Shown here: positions 62,301-64,000 of the stretch, in pieces
Layout of the letters: every line of letters starts with the position of its first letter
How positions within the stretch are numbered: position 1 is the stretch's first letter
Assembly (NCBI RefSeq): GCF_950023065.1
Contig: NC_088680.1
Span: forward strand, 33,964,559-34,028,558
Origin: Planococcus citri
Lineage: Eukaryota; Arthropoda; Insecta; Hemiptera; Pseudococcidae
DNA length: 64,000 nt
Direction: 5' to 3'
Notes under the pieces: generated by a model
Told to the model about the DNA's origin: nothing
Database searches by the model: none
What the model saw: only the letters and a program-made list of their open reading frames with translations
Position numbers and translations under genes: made by a program

Positions 62301-64000
62301 AGGGATTTTATCAATAGAATAGAATTAATAGAATATTTTTACAGTTATTAAAACAAATTTCAACCGAATTTGATAATTTTAAAAATTAAACTCTTACCTA
62401 CTTACAATTCTGTAGCTACGTTTCTTTCCCCGATCAACAGATGTTTTATGTTGAAGGTAACATTGATTTCATATCGGATCGGACACAGACATAATCATGC
62501 AAGTTGAAAAATTCAAAAGCAACTCGAAGTCGAATCTTCAATTACAATTTTCAATTGCAATATTAAAAGTTTTATAATAATTCGTAGGTATTACACGAAC
62601 AATACTGTACTTAAAAAGCAGTCATTTTCTTTTCCAAAGTTTCTAGTCATTAAGAACAGGAAGGTAATTACGTATTGGTAGCATCAACAACTGTCATGTC
62701 CTGGCTAGGTAGGTACGTAGGTACAGCTGATTTGCTGATGATGATTGTATACTGGATCGTTCAAAGTCGAAATAAAAATGCATAATGAATTATTAATAAT
62801 CAACGCTCAATAATTTATATATCATTCCGATACATTAAGGATTTGAAATCATTTTTAATCTAGTTTACGTTACCATAGTTACTTAATTCAGTGAAAAGAT
62901 TTTTGAATGCATGTTTTTTTTTCTCACCTTGGAACAATTATTATGCAATAATAAACGTTTTAGTTCTTTAGCAACTGACGAATTTACTTCATTTAATTGT
63001 CGAGTAAATCAATGATTGTTATTTGATTTTGCAAATACATATTTAACTCTCTATTACAGTAGGTACGCATATTTATATCGAGTTTGTCAGTTATCGAGTT
63101 CGATTCATTTATTAAATGAAACTACACACTCGAGAAAGATATTTCTATTATAGCGAAATAAAATTACCTCTCGCCTATCTTATAGCCTAATAGATTTAAT
63201 CATACGCGAAGAAAGTTGCAATTGGATTTAAATTTTTACACATGTCCTCATCGTCCACGATGAATACTAATTCACCTATTACCTATACCTACCATTTGAA
63301 AAATCACCGTCGTCGTCGTCATTTCAATTAATCGGCGAGAAAATTTCGATGATTTTTATTCCTAATCTTACGCAATAAGATATCTCGGCACTTCTCCTAT
63401 CGTTGAAAAAATAATATACAAAAACTCGGTGTCTCAATCGCATAACCATAGAAGATAATTTTTTTTTCATTTTAAGGTGACCAATTTGAGCAATATTGGC
63501 GAACACAATAAAACTCATCAATTTGGTACTGTACTAGCGCAACTTCGCTTGAAAATTCATAATCAAACATTTTCCATAGAAACCAGTTTCATATTTCAAA
63601 TACCATAAAGATTTTTTTTTTTTTATAACTGAATAAGCAAACAGGTAATTAATTAAACTGACGATTAGGATGCATACATGCGGTTCAATGCATATAACAC
63701 GAAGAAAACCAGTTAGAGAGTAAAAGTATCAAAGGTGTTAATAATACGAATAAAAAATGTTCGGCAGATGAGCATAACACTGTACGAGTACATGCTTACA
63801 CTTGCGATAAGTGAAAATTATGTTTACCGCGCATCTTTCGATTCAATAAGGTATGGATAAAAATGAAAAGTATGTTTGAAATTTTTATATATTATTAGCG
63901 CTAATATGTAGATCACGAGTTGACCTCGATTTGTCGCCGTCATCGCGTTTAACTTTTAAGGGAAGAAAAAAAAAGAATCGTTTAACTCTCCTCTTCCATT
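62301..64000. other. intergenic flank upstream of ELL, no gene seen
   Basis: AT-rich with a short (GTC)4 run near 63310. No exon-like frame was found on either strand. Confidence 0.4.

Overview
This window is eukaryotic nuclear DNA, almost certainly from an insect. It is AT-rich, repeat-dense and gene-poor, with GT-AG introns of up to 13 kb. It has many short TAGGTACC-type runs and many decayed transposons with terminal inverted repeats. A scale insect, mealybug or other hemipteran would fit, but nothing here proves the order.

The dominant gene, 21271-61973 on the minus strand, is a complete RNA polymerase II elongation factor ELL (Drosophila Su(Tpl)). I rebuilt it as ten coding exons, 2133 nt including the stop and 710 residues. 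All nine introns are GT-AG and all nine junctions keep the reading frame. The N-terminal ELL domain lies in exons 1-7, a long low-complexity linker in exon 8, and the C-terminal occludin/ELL domain in exons 8-10. The gene spans 40.7 kb, and about 95 percent of that is intron.

The most striking gene is at 290-2374 (+). It is a 694-residue open reading frame, uninterrupted by introns, for a protein of the baculovirus/nudivirus ODV-E66 family (polysaccharide lyase family 23, chondroitin/hyaluronan lyase-like). It has an intact N-terminal hydrophobic segment and an intact His-x7-Tyr catalytic-type motif. Possible eukaryotic processing signals sit on both sides: a 3' splice site upstream and AATAAA downstream. 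This looks like a virus-derived gene now carried by the insect.

Between these genes, 9725-9926 (-) looks like the first coding exon of an unrecognised gene starting within a CpG-richer stretch. The rest of that gene would lie to the left, possibly beyond the window, so the lyase gene may be nested in its intron on the opposite strand.

Most of the remaining sequence is mobile-element debris. At 2621-5067 there is a four-level nest of inverted-repeat elements. A decayed non-LTR retrotransposon RNase H region lies at 5250-5898. A large foldback element at 16441-17745 is flanked by directly repeated arms. A hAT-type MITE with an exact 8-bp target duplication sits in ELL intron 5. A decayed mariner-like transposon at 41691-42641 keeps identical 30-bp termini. 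A dispersed repeat family has four copies, one of them split by an 84-bp hairpin MITE. I saw no tRNA, rRNA, CRISPR or prokaryotic features.
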